Notes: generated by a model not told the origin, from the sequence alone. Positions 48,801 to 62,754 are shown, numbered from the stretch's first letter. The stretch is DNA of 64,000 nt from Saururus chinensis (GCA_035235625.1 CP141148.1:28459057-28523056); one strand, 5' to 3'. Numbers and translations: made by a program.

Positions 48801-49709
48801 TATAAACCATACACATTACTACGATAGATATAAAAATTTTCAATTAACTTTTATACCCAAACTTTTTGAGAGTTAAAATGACAACCAAACTTTTTGAGAA
48901 TGCTTAAAATACAAGATCAAAAATATTCAACTACCCAAAATATATAATGATTTACTAACATAAAAAACAACTCCATAACCATAATCCAAATAAACTAAAC
49001 ACTAGTCTTCTATAACATAAAAGAATATTATAGTGCTCCAATATGAGTAATCGTTTGCAACATATAAAAAAGCTTTTGATTGCTCCATTCCAGCAATCCT
49101 TCCTCATGACAATCATGTAGACCTATTTAACATTTCACAAAAACAAATATTTCAATTGAAGTAGATTCATGATATGGTGATATAATTATATTACTTATTC
49201 AAAGGATAAGGAAACCTAATTTTGTAATCATTCTATCTAATATTAACACACAAGGAAGTAGCTAAAACGGTAAGACCTAAATGGGAGTAGTGAGATTCAC
49301 AAGCACATGAGCAATCCACCATAGGCCTTATGTTCCTCCTCTTCACCTAAAAAGTAAAAACAAATTTGCAATAACAAACAAACTCCCACACACACATGAA
49401 AATTTTATAGTTGAACCTTACCAATAATAATTTCAATATCATCATCCTTGGCACTTTGAACATTTGTAAGGGACATTAAGCCAACCTTCCCTTGGGCTAT
49501 AATAAAAAGAAGCACTTAGTATACTATAAATTAATTTAAGAAAATTAATAAACATTTATGTAAAATACCTTCATATTCACTCCGAAGCCAATTTTGAGCA
49601 TGCACTAATGCTTCCACTGTCTCAGTTTTCGAGCTACTCCTATATTGCTCAATTACTCTACCTCATGTGCTAAATGCCGCCTTAGATGAAATAGTGGAAA
49701 CTCGAATTA

Positions 49710-52700
49710 CTAAAACATCTCAAGCAATTTTTGAAAAATGGGATATTTTACCTCATTTAATATCCACCAAGATAATATATCAAAATCCTCCCCCACATCC
49801 TCACTAAATGGGATAAACCCTTCATCCAAATATAGTTCTAAAGTATTTTTAGCAGGTTGACTAGATGAACTCTCCACAATAAACTTGCTAAGATTTTTCA
49901 ACAAAGGATTTTTTCCATCAGTAGATGTAGAGCTAGTTGTTTCAACAATGGAGGAACTAGTAGATGAAATAGTATCATGGATATTATCTAGCTTAAGACC
50001 CAACTTATATTCATCATACAAACCAAATAAACTAGTCATCGCCTCCTCAATCTTTCTCTTTCTAAGCCCTTCACCAAATAGTAGGGGGAAATAATACTCC
50101 ATTGATTTTAATTTCATCCTTGGATCCAAAGTCGATGCAATTGCCAAAATTATACATGTCTTACACCAATACATTTCATATTTTCCCATCACCTTAAAGG
50201 TCATAGAACACTTCAAAAAATTGTCACTTTCATGCCAATTCATCATTTGCACTTTTAACTCACAAAGCATGCTAAAGAAAAGATTAGATGTGGGTGTAAT
50301 GCCCTAACCCGAGCTGGGGTCTAAAAATCTTGAATAAAAATTTTTCTTCCTTAAACAAGAAAACATCATCTATGTGAGAGAGGTGTAATGTTCATCTACG
50401 TACTACGGAATTCAAAGCTTCCCTATACGTAGACTAGAATTGTAACATTTATATACATACAATGAAGTTTCAAAGCTTGTCACATGTAGGTCAGAATAAA
50501 ACTTATAATTATAATTAATTTGGATCGGGCCAACATTGCTTTATCTTTGGTTGCCTACGCACAAATTGGATAACATTTACAATATTATTCCAATACGATT
50601 AGAGCCGAACATAGTTCTACCTAACTGTTATCACATACTTTCAGGCATCAAAATTTTATATACACTAAAATAAATATATATTTATATTCAAATACATCAT
50701 TTGGAGTTGGATTGAAATCTCATTAATCATCTGAGTCAAATAGAACTCTCATAAATCATATACATAAATCTCATAAATTATCAAAGTTAGACAAAAAATC
50801 TCATAAATCATATAAAACATTGAAGTTAGATGGAAATCTCATAAATTATCAGAGTCAAATGGAAATCTCATAAATCATCGAAGTTAGACATAAATCTTAT
50901 AAATCATATAAATCATCGAAGTCAGATGGAAATCTTATTAATCATATAAATTATTTGAGTCAGATGAAAATCTCATAAATCATCGAAGATAAACAAAAGC
51001 TAACAAATTAACGGAATTACACATCTTGCTCTATCAAAGAGCGGAACATAACACAATAGAGTAGATTAGATCACATTGAATCCCATAAGATCATATTAGA
51101 TCATAGCAGATCATATTATAGCATATCATAGCATAACAGAGTGTATCATATCAAAGCATATCAGGACACCTCAAATCATATTAGATAATCATAACAAAGC
51201 AATTCAAATTAGAACATATCAGAATACATTAGATCATAACAAATCAATATCTTAATTAGTATATTAATATCACTAATTAAAATGTACACGCATATAAGTT
51301 ATTTAACATCCTAAGTTAACTACTTAGGATGCATACATATTCTTATATTGATATTAAAATAGAAGATAAAAAATATTTACTCTTATGAGATACCGGAAGT
51401 GGCAGTGTTCATAGTTGTTCGTTTCTTTAGGGCGTCCTCCTTTTCGGTTCAGAGATGGCGGATAGAATCTCTTCTAGCTCTGGAACATCCTTCTCACTCT
51501 ATTCAAAGGTGGCAGATAGAATCTCTCTTTAACCTGGAACATGTTACACTTCACATAGGTGTAGGTGGCAGACATAACATCCCCTCATCTAGAGATGTTT
51601 CTCATTTTCTGTACCTTAGAGGCGACAGACATAGTATCCCCTTATCCGTAGACACTTTCCTTTTTCTGCACCCATAACCTACGGACAGAACATCCCCTAA
51701 AACTAGGGATGCTTCTCTCACTATGTGTCCTTTCGGTGGAGGGCAAAGCCTCCCCTACTCAGGGCCACTTCTCCTGATGTGTCTGACAATGGAGGACATA
51801 ACCCCCTCTTGCTCCGGGCCACATTTCTTTCTTCGGTGCTCGAGGGCAACGGGCAAAGCCTCTTCTTGTCTTGGGAAGTTTACCCTTGGTCATCAACTCA
51901 AAGAATGGACCTCCTGAATGACAATGATCAGAAACGGAGAAAACGGAGTTGTTGGTTCAAAAATGGCCTCAATTGCATGTTTATAGGCTCAGTCGTGCCA
52001 AAATCACGGCGCCGTGTGTGCTGCACAATGCCCATACATAAGGTGCATGAAATCCACACGTCATGGCCAAGCATTACGAGCGTCGTGGTCTCATGTAACT
52101 TGCGTGCGTTCATTGCGGTCAGTGTTTTTTTTTAATACTTATCTTTAAATGCGCGTATCTTTCTATCCCGGACTTGGATTCTCATGTTCTTGGTATCGTT
52201 GAGCTCATATTGACGAGCCCTACGAAACTAGACCATTAAAACAATTTATCCTTCGCTTTTCAAGTGAGTCTTGCCTATATTGCATGTTTCATGAGGTCAT
52301 AACTTTCTCTTCCGACCTCCGTTTTACACTTTCTTCGATTTCTTACGCTCGTTTCTTCGAGTTCAACTATATATGGAGGTTTCAACCTCTAAAACCCTCT
52401 AAGACTTATCCAAAAATTAACCCCCTTAGGTTAGACGGAATCAGAAAAGTAGGGTGTTACAGTAGGGTACTTTGTTCTAGAGAAAATCTTAGTTAATTTT
52501 AAGAAAGGAACCAAACATTCGTGAATAGTTACAATATTGTCCCACTCTTCAGCATTTCGCACAACCTTATAGTCTTTATCAAGCATTTCTAAGCGTGCAA
52601 AGCAATCTTTAAATTTCAAAGCAACATCAAGCATATTGTAAGTTGAGTTCCACCTTGTGGGCACATCAAGAACTAAAGATAACTTTGGTGCCTAAAGTTG

Positions 52701-53640
52701 GTATGCAATTTTTCTAAAAGTAGCTTTCCTTTGAGGAGAAACTTTCACATATTTAGCACTTTCATGAATTTTAGACAATGCATCTTTCACTATAGATAAA
52801 TTATCATTAACTATAAGATTTAAAACATGTGCACAACATCTAGCATGTAAAAAAATTACCATTTGCAGGAAAATCACCATTTCCAAGAAGAATAGTCTTA
52901 AGGTCCCTTATTGAAAAATTATTAGCACTTGCATTATCTAACTCAATGCTAAAGATGTTTCCATCAAAACAACTTGCTATAAATGAGGTTACAAATGTCT
53001 CCACCTGTGTGATAAGTTTCTACCTTACAAAAGTTGATAATTCACTTATGTAAGACTCAATCATTGTCAATAAAGTGAGTGGTAATGACCAATCACCAAA
53101 AATGAAAAATTTTGACAAGATATCCACATGTCACTTGTAATAGTAATTCGACCTTCAATATTATCCAACATATTCCGCAATTTGATCACTCCATCTTTGT
53201 AATTTTTTATGCAATATCTAGTAATAGCTTTCCTTTTAACCATTTCAAACAAAGGTTGAAGATTGTTCACAAACTTCCTAAAGCCAGTATGATCAACAAT
53301 TGAAAATGGGTATTGATGAAGGATATTTTCTTCAGCTAAATCACACATTCTCGTCTCTTGGTTAAATCCAAAATATTCAACAAAAGAGCTCCCATCTTTG
53401 TTCTTAGGACAATTTCTCAAAATGTGTTGCTTGATATCAATTCCCTTGCTCCCACCAAGTCTAAACTTGGTACATTTAGACTAAACATGTCGCTTAATTT
53501 ATTAGTCCCATAGATCCCATTCCCAATTAATATATCACCACAATAATGACGTTTAGCCTTTTCCTTGTCAGGTAAATATACCTTATCATAGTGGTCCCAA
53601 ACCTCACTAGTCAATTTTCACTTTTTCTTTTGTCAAACTT
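49710..53640 (-). pseudogene. hAT transposase (BED-type, RICESLEEPER-like), broken
   Basis: Segments in order on the minus strand. A BED-like N-terminus (53417-53614: SEVWDHYDKVYLPDKEKAKR, then HYCGD and GTNKL) lacks part of the usual CxxC...H...C set. A segment at 53067-53420 has GFRKFVNNLQPLFE and ITSDMW, the aspartate matching the first catalytic D. A segment at 52692-52886 has ARCCAHVLNLIVND. A segment at 52467-52680 has PTRWNSTYNMLDVALKFKDC. A C-terminal part (49710-50290) has STLDPRMKLKSMEYYF and the dimerisation start DILSWWILNEVKYP. The reading frame is interrupted by stops and frame changes, by a missing end of the dimerisation domain, and by the solo LTR, which fell between RTKYPT and SNLFF. 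It has no activity. Confidence 0.85.
50295..52461. mobile_element. Solo LTR fossil inside the hAT transposase
   Basis: 2167 bp from TGTAATGCCCTAACCC to AGGGTGTTACA, with TG...CA ends and near-matching 5-bp flanks GTGGG (50290-50294) and GTAGG (52462-52466). The flanking hAT reading frame resumes correctly across this site, which confirms the boundaries. It has no polyprotein and no second LTR, so it is best read as a solo LTR of a long-LTR (Ty3-type) family. Internal tandem repeats include AAATCTCATAAATCAT-like units (50690-51000), AGATCATA-like units (51080-51240) and diverged CGGATAGAATCTC units (51440-51860). Small frames in them are not genes. Confidence 0.8.
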
Positions 53641-56600
53641 CATTTTTCTTATCCTCTCCCTTCACCTCATCATCTAGGACTACATTTTGACTTTGAGGCT
53701 CAGTGCTATCAATAAGAGTAACTTCCACTTCATCACTTTTGCTTTGAAAATATTTAGTGACAGACTCAGACTATGATAATTCATAATAATGAAATACGAA
53801 ATGGAAATAGAAAAGAACCACATAATTTGTATATTAGTAAGGCAAAAAAGAACTTTTATATATTATTTAAATGGGAGAATGAACTAATTAGTGTTACCAA
53901 ATGGACTACAAAACTAAAATCAGCTATACGAAGAATAACAATAAAATTTGATAGTCCAAAAATTATATTTTTTAAATGGGAGAGTGAATTGATTAGGATT
54001 ACCAAATGGACTAAAAAACTAAAATCAGCTCAGCCAAAAATAACGATAAAATATAATAGTCCATAAAACTATGAAACTAATAAAAATCTACCAATCCATG
54101 ACATAGAAATGGGCCTATACAATCAAAAGCCAACCTTAAGTACCTAAGATGTATTATAATATAATTACAAAAAGAAGATATACTATAATATAATCAATAG
54201 TCCCATCTCCCAACACAGTTCCACATGGCAAGAAAAGTCTAACCCTTTCTATCATCCCTTTGGAAAGCACTTTAGCAAGCTTTTAACGTTGGTCCTTGAA
54301 ACCTGGAAAGAGGAAAGCAACTGGCACTAGTCAAAAAGCAAAATAAGATGTTCCAAAATTCAATATGAATATGCCATTGTAATCATTAATTGTAATACAC
54401 AAACGCCACCAGAATTTTAAGCTTGACGCCTTCTGACCACCAACAATCCTTTTCCGATGATCACCAAAGCTCACTCTTTCAAGTTCCGGTGTGTAAAAAA
54501 TGATACAAGCGACCAGCAACAACTTTAAATCTTGACAGAAATTATTAATTAGGTTTGAGTTATGGTCTACTATTGGTTGAATAGAGTTGGAGGTCTTTAA
54601 GGAACTAAATGTATGACTTTGGGATTGGGTGTTGGGTGAGGTGAGGGTTTAACGTACTTACATATAACAGAGTCTAATATCGGACAAATGGTTGTCTAAA
54701 GCCCTTTGTTTAGGTCTTTTCTAGTTTTTACGGATAGAAAAAATCAGCCGGACATGACCACTGACACCTTGGACACGGCCCAAACATCAGACAATGGATG
54801 TCCATAACCAGCCCTAGATGCACTATTCCCTGATCGGTACAATAATTCTTAAGCATATCGAGGTGTACTCACCACCCTTACCAGTCTTTAAGACTTTGAC
54901 TTTTTTGCTAACTAGGTCTCTACCTTAGTTTTAAATTCCTTTGAATTTATCTAAGACATCAGAATTTTTGTTTATTAGATATATGTATCTGTATCTTGAA
55001 TAGTCAACTATAAAAGTTATAAACTAGGTCATACCTCTGGGGTCTGAACATTTTGGGGCCTATAGATGTCTAAGTGACCTACCCATAATAATCTATTTGC
55101 CCTTCGTCCCTTTTGGAAAAGATTGTCTGCTCATCTTCCTTGATAAGCAATCCTCACACACAAGTAGTCTTTGGATATCTTGGGTAATAACCTCGCATTC
55201 GACATTCTATGTAGCTTATGTATATTAACATGATACAACCACATGTGTCAAAGTAATGTATCATCTACAAATAAGACAAAATACTCAAAAGAGGCTAATT
55301 CATTAGAAATAAATGAGTTAGAAATATCCACACAATATAAACCATCAACTAAAGTAGCTGTAAATAAAATAGAGACACCCTTACCCACTATGTATTTGTT
55401 CCCTTTGAATCTGACCTCAAATCCCTTCTTGGTAAGAATTGGAATCGAGATCAAATTCCTCCTAACAGAAGGAGAAAATAGCACATCAGTCAGGACAAGG
55501 GTTGACCCTTCCTTCAGAGGCCCATGGCCTCTACATCACAGTATGTGTTTGTTTCCCATGTAGATCATATTCTGTCCATGGAGGAGATTGATCACCTCAC
55601 CCTTAGAGCCCCTAGAGTGTGATACATGGACTGTGGCTCCAGAGTCTATCCACCAGGTCTTCTCTTTGACATCAACAATCATAACCTCAGAAACAACATA
55701 GGCAATCTCTTTGTTCTTGCCTTTGTTGTTGTTGTTGGTTTGGTCATCATTCTTGGAATAGCCTTGAAGTAGCCCACCTACCCACACTTAAAACAGGCAC
55801 CCTGAGGTTTATTATTCTCTTTGTCATTGCCTTTGTATTGTGGCTTCTTTCTCCTTTCCTTGAAGGCTTTCTTCCTTAAAGGTCCAGGCCCCTGTCCACC
55901 TTTCTTTCTACCTCTAGTGTTTTGTGCTAGGTTAAAAGTATCAATCCCTGAAGTATAGTTCCTCCTCTCTTGCTCAAGGTTAAGCTTGATAGTTAGAGCC
56001 TTCATTGTCAGCATCTAGTCATTCATATTGAGATAAACAACTACACTCTCCCAGGACTTAGGGAGGTTGTTCAACATTGTTAACACTTGAACTCCCTTAG
56101 AGATGGGGTCGTCTAGGGTCTCCTAGTCATCAAGTATGATGGACATGACACTCAGGTGCTCATTAACATCATCTCCCTCTCCTATCCTTGAATTCTGATA
56201 CTTAAGAGTGTAGATTCTTCTTATGAGCATATGTCTACTCCCCATACTTCACAGACTGCTTCAAGTATCTCTTAGGTAGTTTTAAACTTCTCAAAGATCC
56301 TCGCCATCTTTGGCTACATGAAAGTCTAAATGGTGGACCTAGCCTTGTTGTCATCATCCTTTGGCTTTTCATAAGCTTTCTTTTAAGAGTAGCAGTGCAA
56401 TTTTTTGAGCAGGACTCAATGACTTGCTCCATGATATGAGCCAAGTCAGAGAGAGTAAAAAATGGTGTATCCTCCTCTTCCATACAAGATAATTGTCTGT
56501 ATTCAACCTTTTAGTTTTCCCCAACTCAGAAGTGACCATTTCTTATGCCATAATACATGAAAATTAACTACAAAACATGACAATGACACAAAGGAATAAA

Positions 56601-57230
56601 TACCACAAGATGGCCGAAAACTTCTTTATTGTTTATGCATTTGACTCACTTATTCTAAAACACAACAAGGAACAAGTATGATTTATGATTAAAGAAATAA
56701 TATAATTGCATATAATCTAGACTTAAATCACAAGCACATGATTAGTCCAAACTACCTTTAACCCCTTAAGGTAAGTTTAATCTAATATGCAACTACTTAC
56801 ATCAATGTCTTATGTTACCCCTTAGGCAAATATAACAACAAAAAAAAACACATTAATATTTCTGAAAATAACTTTTCTGTCGAGGAAAAAGATGGTGTGA
56901 AATTACCCTTATGATCACACCAAACCCAACACTTAATAATCAATCAAACAACACCTAAAAAGCACGAAAGACTATTATTTATGTTTTGGACAACAAACAA
57001 AAATGTGCAAGAAAGTATCCTTGTGAATTGACCAAAATGCCCTTAGGGCTAATTTGGTCAATTTCTACTAATTTCTAATACAAATAATTAATTAAAAATA
57101 CACAATATAATTATTTATACAATATGGATCAGAGAATAAGTAGAGTGAATATGAATTTTATTTGAGCACAAAAACCATAAGGGACAAATTTATCAAATTG
57201 CACTTAGAGTGTGTCAATGCCCATATAGAT

Positions 57231-60200
57231 TGTAACGCTTGCGGTTTTTCATCACATTTTCTCAAATTTTACGAAAAGTTTTTACAATATAACAGTTGTA
57301 AATTAGGAAGAATGATAAAATACAAAACCTGTGAAAACAATTAATAGTTTGAAACATCACACATTAATTTCCCCATCTAAAATTTTTCTCATTCGATTAA
57401 ACATCGTATAGCTAAACCAAACAACCTCAGGTGCTACTCGAAAACAAATATACGAATAAATTACCATGATCATGGGTTTTAAATACAAATCTATCCCAGG
57501 CATCTCTAAGTGCAAGTCCCATAAACAGCCCACAGTCTAATCCAAATTATAAGTCCAGACAACATAAACACCTTAAATTTCATCTCACTCAATACATTAG
57601 ATTGTGACACAAAAATAATACTCATAGTAAGTCAAGGATATACCCGAGTCAAAGAGAATCAAACCACCACATAAATTAGCATCCATCTCTAGGAGCTACC
57701 CAACACAAACCTATAAAATCCACTCAACCATCGGGGCTAAAAAATAGGGTAAATGAGTATTTTCATACTTAGTAGGAAAATACCCAATAGGGGAGTTCTA
57801 AACAGTAAACTCAGTAAGTCCATACATAGATACGTTCAGGCAACTCAAACATGAAGCAGGCGGGCATATAATAATGATGCACATAAGCATACAATTATGC
57901 CAAATACATACCATCAAATCAATCTTACACTCATAATCAGAGTCTTACCAACTTACTCGTACAATTATATGTTTACTCATGCAACTTACACATACTTGTA
58001 TGACCTTACTCATATAATCTTACACATCCTCGTATGACCTTACTCATCTAGTCTTACTCGTACGATCTTACTCATACAATCTTGCTAAAAAACATACGCC
58101 TACAGTCTTGTTTAGAATAATACTCTTATAGTCTTGCTTAGAATCAAACTCTTATAGTCTTACTCAGAAATATATATACTCACTCATACAGTCATACACA
58201 TACTATCGACCACTGAAGCTCATTACAATTAATAATCTCCAGTGTCAAAATGGAAAGGAATACTACTAGGGCATCACCTTAACTTCTAGGGAGTGACTAG
58301 ATGTCATGGACTTTTCCAAGGCAAGGCACACCAATGCTCATAGGGCACAGGATCAAATAGGTAAGAGCAGTTCCATAATACTACTTATCTAAGTGTGCAA
58401 ACAAAAACAACCACACATTAGGACCATACAATTGCCCACACTTTAGGGGTCTTATAGTGCTAATGCCACTCTTGTGTATAATAATACAGTGCCGCTCTTG
58501 GACGAAATCATACAGCACCACTCTTGGACATAAATCATACAGTGCCACTCTTGGGCAAAATCATACAACACTCTCAATAGAGCATCAAACATTTAGGCTT
58601 AATACAGCACACAGGCCGTATCAAAAATATACATCGCTCTTAATAGGGCATTAGACATCTGGGCTTAAATACTACACACAAACAACATCCCACAGGATAA
58701 ACACCATGACAAGACATGAGAAATGCTTAGCCAACTCATTATCGGCTAGCCCAAACACAGAACTTAATCTGTCGAACCCTCAGGTCTCAAATTCACAACC
58801 CTATCATTAGTTTTTCTTATAATTCAAGTTTGAATTAAGTTATGCGGTACAATGATGCCATAAACATACAATGCTCCACTGATCAAACAAAGTTAAGCCT
58901 GATCCAAAACCCTAACTCATCAGGGCAGCAGACTCCACTTAACCCATCCATCTCATGATCATAACTCACCATACATCAAATCCTTGCATATTCATACAAT
59001 CTCCGCCATCTAACTTATAGCCCACACATCTAAAGTCATCAAACTGAGCTCCTCAGAGCCAACCCCAGTTATCACACTCTTGCTTATACCTCACTTATTA
59101 TGTTTACTTTTCACTTTATATATGCAACACTTTTAGTGTATGACAATCCCCCAACATACGCTCCAATTCAAACCCATCCAATCCTCCCCTATCAAACTTA
59201 CATCCTCCATTTTTCGCATACACTTACACATCCACATCCAACTCCATACCAAACCCTCTGTCACCTCTCACCATCCATTGCCTATACTTCTGCACACACC
59301 CATACATACACATATCCATCACGCATGCTCATAGACATCATACACATGTATGTCCATCACATATACTTTCATACACACAATTCTATACATAGCTACCAAC
59401 ATACTCTCTAGCCATTACTAGCACACGCACAATCCACATACATAGCTTACCAACATACTCGCTAACCATCACTAGTACACATATACTTCAAACATACCTA
59501 CAGCTCACATGTATACATAGCTACCAACATACTCTCTAGCCATCACTAGCACACGCACAATCCACATACATAGCTTACCAACATACTCGCTAACCATCAC
59601 TAGTACACATATACTTCAAACATACTTACAGCTCACATGCATATCATATGCATGTCAACATAGCATAATTTATCCTCTTACATCATGCAAGCAGATTATG
59701 ATTTAACATCCAAAGCATTGAATCATACAATCCTAGTATCCTGCTACACATTCAAAACATGTCAGCATGAAATTATGAGTTCAAAGCTCCCCTACCTCGT
59801 AATCTATGATGTTTGACGATGAGCACACGACCGTAGTGGCATCGATGGTAGAGTTGGCAGCAAAAAGCATTGCCAAGTTGAGAGAGCTGTTGTCCCGAGG
59901 GTTTAGGAAGTACCAGAAGCAATCACGGCCAAATGTAGTGACACATATCAAGGCGACAAAATCTGGGATCCACGACGGCACACTAGGGTGGCCAGGAGAA
60001 AAGACGTGCCAAAAGAAGTGGCAAGTATGACCGAAGTCTAGGTGTACTCATTGAAGGTTGGCCGATGGCTGAGAAGTACTCGGCCACCTGTAAGACATCA
60101 AAATCGGCTATGGAAAGCACCCATTGACGTTGATTTTGCATCTACAAGGGCCCACATAAAGATGAAGGGCATGCGGTGACGCTCAAGGACTAAGGACAGG

Positions 60201-61875
60201 TGGAGGAGGGCTCTGGTGGTCAACTCAAATGGTAACAGAGCCAGTCGATGGTTAGGCTGCACAAATGCGTTACCTAAACCCTAAAATGCATGTGTGGCCA
60301 CATGCACATGTGACGAAAGGGGAGGGGGAGAGGGCTGGATGGAGACGGCCCAAGGATCAGATGGGTCTATAGGGCCATGGCCAAGGCTGGCTAAAAATAT
60401 CTCATGGGATTAGCAGACTAGTCCTCCTTTGACTGGTTCACGCTACACACACTAGGAAATAGGCAGGGGGAAAGCGGCCCATTTTGGGCAGGGGCCAAGA
60501 TGAGGGCCAGACAAGGTCAGTGGGTCTAAGTCAGAGGAGCCATGTCATCATCACCGGTCCAAGGCGGAGTCAAATGGCCTACGATAGTTTTTGGCAGCTC
60601 ATCGGAGAATCAAAACATAGTGGGGGAAAATGCTCGGTTTTTGCGGATGAGCACATCAACCGGGTAGCGGGGGAGGAGTGGCATGCAAGGGTGGAACAAC
60701 AGGCCGGGTAGGGAAGGTCGTAGCCTTGGCCAGCTCCTCCATGGCCGTGGCGGCTAGGTGGAGCTGTCCTCGGCCTAAGACGGTAGCTTCCGGCGCCATC
60801 AGTCCCAAATGGAGAAATCCGAATAAAACCTGCAAATAGAGGGGCAAAACGATCTAGGCAGAGTAGAGGAGGGACAAAGTGGCCGAACAGGCCATGACGG
60901 AGACCATCTTTGTCTTTGCTTGGCCATGGAGGGATGGATGGAGTCCAGCCAGGTTGTCTGTTAGCGGCTAACGGTAGCCAGTGAACTCAGACAAAGGGGG
61001 TGGAAACAAGGGAGATGAGGGAAAGGCAGACTTGGAATAGAGCGGGGAGACCAGAAGAGGTGGAGCCAGGCTATGTGGAACTAGCCCTGGCCTTCGCCAG
61101 GTAGGGGCGGAGGCCATGAGGACCAACGGGCCACTATCGACTAGCATTGGCCGTCATTGTTTAATCAAAACAGCCAGGAGGGAAAACAGGGCAGCAGATG
61201 GGAGGAAATGAGTAGGGCGGTGGAGAGGCTAGTGCAGGTGGAGCCAAGCCAGTTGCGGACGGTCCTCACCATCACCAAGCTAGGGTGGAGACCAAGGTTG
61301 TGGTACGGCTACTGCCATCCGTGGCAGTGGTCCTAAATCAAAACAGAGAGGGAAAGGGGCTAGCTGGGGCTAATCCAAAAAAGATGGTGTAGAGGGCGGA
61401 GCGGCCATGGGGTATGGGGCGGTGGCCCCTTGTTGTCACATCATCGAGGCAGAGCCGGCGGCCCTGGCCCACCGACAGTTGGGGAAAAAGAAGCCAAAAG
61501 GGGGGTGCATTGTTCAGTTCATTATGGAATAGGCTCGAATGAGCCCAATCCATCCTTTTTTTCTCTTCTCTTTCTTTATGTTTTCTTTCTTTTCACTCAA
61601 AATCGTACTTTTTTGTGATGAAAGCGCGTGTGAAGGCCCATGGCCTATGGCTAAATCTCATACCTGACTCTATGGGTATAAATATCAAGGTCAAATATGT
61701 TAAAGCATCATATTTTTCCCGCCACAAATGATAAAAAAATAGTAAGAAAATCACAGAAAATTATAAAAAAATCAGAAACATTACATAGATTATCAAAAAT
61801 AAAAGTTCCAGCAAGGTAATGATATGAATTAGTACATTAAACACTTAATTTCACTCTAATCACAAAGCCCTATCA
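57231..61875. mobile_element. 4.6 kb solo-LTR-like block in the copia leader
   Basis: From TGTAACGCTTGCGG to AAGCCCTATCA, flanked on both sides by TAGAT (57226-57230 and 61876-61880), a 5-bp target duplication. The first 1.4 kb matches the arms of the 43230-46940 element at a lower level (about 70% by eye), including AGTATTTTCATACTTAGTAG, GCTCATAGGGCACAGGATCA and repeated CCACTCTTGG motifs. The part at 59790-61560 is GC-rich, with short frames on both strands that have no domain. The end (61720-61830) has CATATTTTTCCCGCC and a run of AAAAT(C/T)A motifs, as in long plant Ty3-type LTRs. It is placed between gag and the primer-binding site of the copia fossil. Confidence 0.65.
59384..59639. repeat. 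128-bp tandem duplication
   Basis: Two consecutive copies start TATACATAGCTACCAACATA at 59384 and 59512 and are almost identical (a few differences). This is a much younger event than the surrounding LTR-like block. Confidence 0.9.
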
Positions 61876-62009
61876 TAGATAACGCATAGAGAAGTAATTT
61901 AGGGTTTTCCCCAATTTTGCACACACAAACCCTAAATCGGGTAAAACAAATCACATTTTTTTATTAAATCAACCACCAATACCCCCTAATTGGGCTCCGA
62001 TACCACTGA

Positions 62010-62754
62010 TGAGTGGCATACCAGCAGAAGCACATGGTTGGTAGAACCCAAGGGGTGGTGCCTTTAAGAAAAATCGCAACTTTATAATAATTTCTCTACA
62101 CAATCACATGAACAAAGGCATTCATAAGCAATTAACACATGCATAAGTCTATTGATCAATTAGAATGAAATAAGGGAGTGATACAAACTGATCTTTGGGG
62201 CTGATCAGCTCCCGGATGCTTTACTCCTTCACTGCAACACCCGATTTAACAATTGAACACCGATTCAATTAAGATAGAAAGAGGAATACATTTACCATGT
62301 GGAGAACCCCAAAAATCCTTACTTTGGATTATAAAATCCACTTGATGGAATGCCCTAACCCTTATCTTGAAGCCTCACAATTCCCAAGTGGTGTTTCCTC
62401 CTTTTTGCACCACACAAGAGGGAGAAGGGAGGGAGAGAGAGGAGCGACCAGCCCCTCTTTTCCCTTGTCTTTTGGGCAACACACCAAGAGGGAGAGGGGG
62501 CGTGATTGGGAGAGAGGAGAGGACGGGCGGCCTTGGTTAGGGATTTCTTCTCTCTTAACAAGTATTTATACTCCCTCATTAGACTTACCCAATAACTAGT
62601 GTGTGACGAATATTGATCCTAATAAAATATGTGTAACGATAGTTCATGTGGGATCAGCGCGACCACTCTAGTGTCCTTTGACCCTATGGCTTGTACCAAC
62701 TCACCCAAATCACAAATAAAGTGGACCAAATGGGCCTGAGCCCATGGTCCAACA
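62010..62754 (-). repeat. LTR (5' side) of the nested copia fossil
   Basis: 745 bp on the plus strand from TGAGTGGCATACCAGC to ATGGTCCAACA; direct repeat of 41749-42704. The primer-binding site is at about 61993-62005. CTTTTG follows one base after its end, matching CTTTTG left of the other LTR. Confidence 0.9.

Larger units (their letters stand above)
48655..54816 (-). mobile_element. Autonomous-type hAT transposon inserted in the copia fossil
   Basis: The ends are TAGGGCTAGTCGTC and, in reverse, TAGGGCTGGTTATGG. They are flanked on both sides by GATGCACT (48647-48654 and 54817-54824), a perfect 8-bp target duplication. The subterminal zones share TGGACA/TGTCCA motifs. The interior encodes a decayed hAT (Ac/RICESLEEPER-like) transposase on the minus strand and contains a later solo-LTR insertion (50295-52461). 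Without that insertion the element is about 4.0 kb, normal for an autonomous plant hAT. The intact target site shows that the copia was already in place when it arrived. Confidence 0.9.
41749..62754 (-). mobile_element. Old Ty1/copia fossil opened by three nested insertions
   Basis: Direct LTRs at 41749-42704 and 62010-62754 bound a minus-strand copia interior. The primer-binding site TGGTATCGGAGCC adjoins the right LTR and a purine tract AGTGGGGGA adjoins the left. Parts from the right are gag (about 56.0-56.55 kb) with a zinc knuckle start near 55.78 kb, protease (WWIDSGATVHVS, about 55.68 kb), integrase (about 54.83-55.2 and 48.26-48.65 kb), reverse transcriptase (about 47.1-48.0 kb) and RNase H (42.86-43.2 kb). 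Insertions lie at 43230-46940, 48655-54816 and 57231-61875. Without them about 6.5 kb remains. The LTRs are about 90% alike in alignable parts, so it is millions of years old. It is badly broken. Confidence 0.9.

Noticed and set aside
59781-61618. Short frames on both strands in the GC-rich part of the 4.6 kb LTR-like block
   Set aside because: No domains, no splice structure, and they lie within LTR-like sequence.
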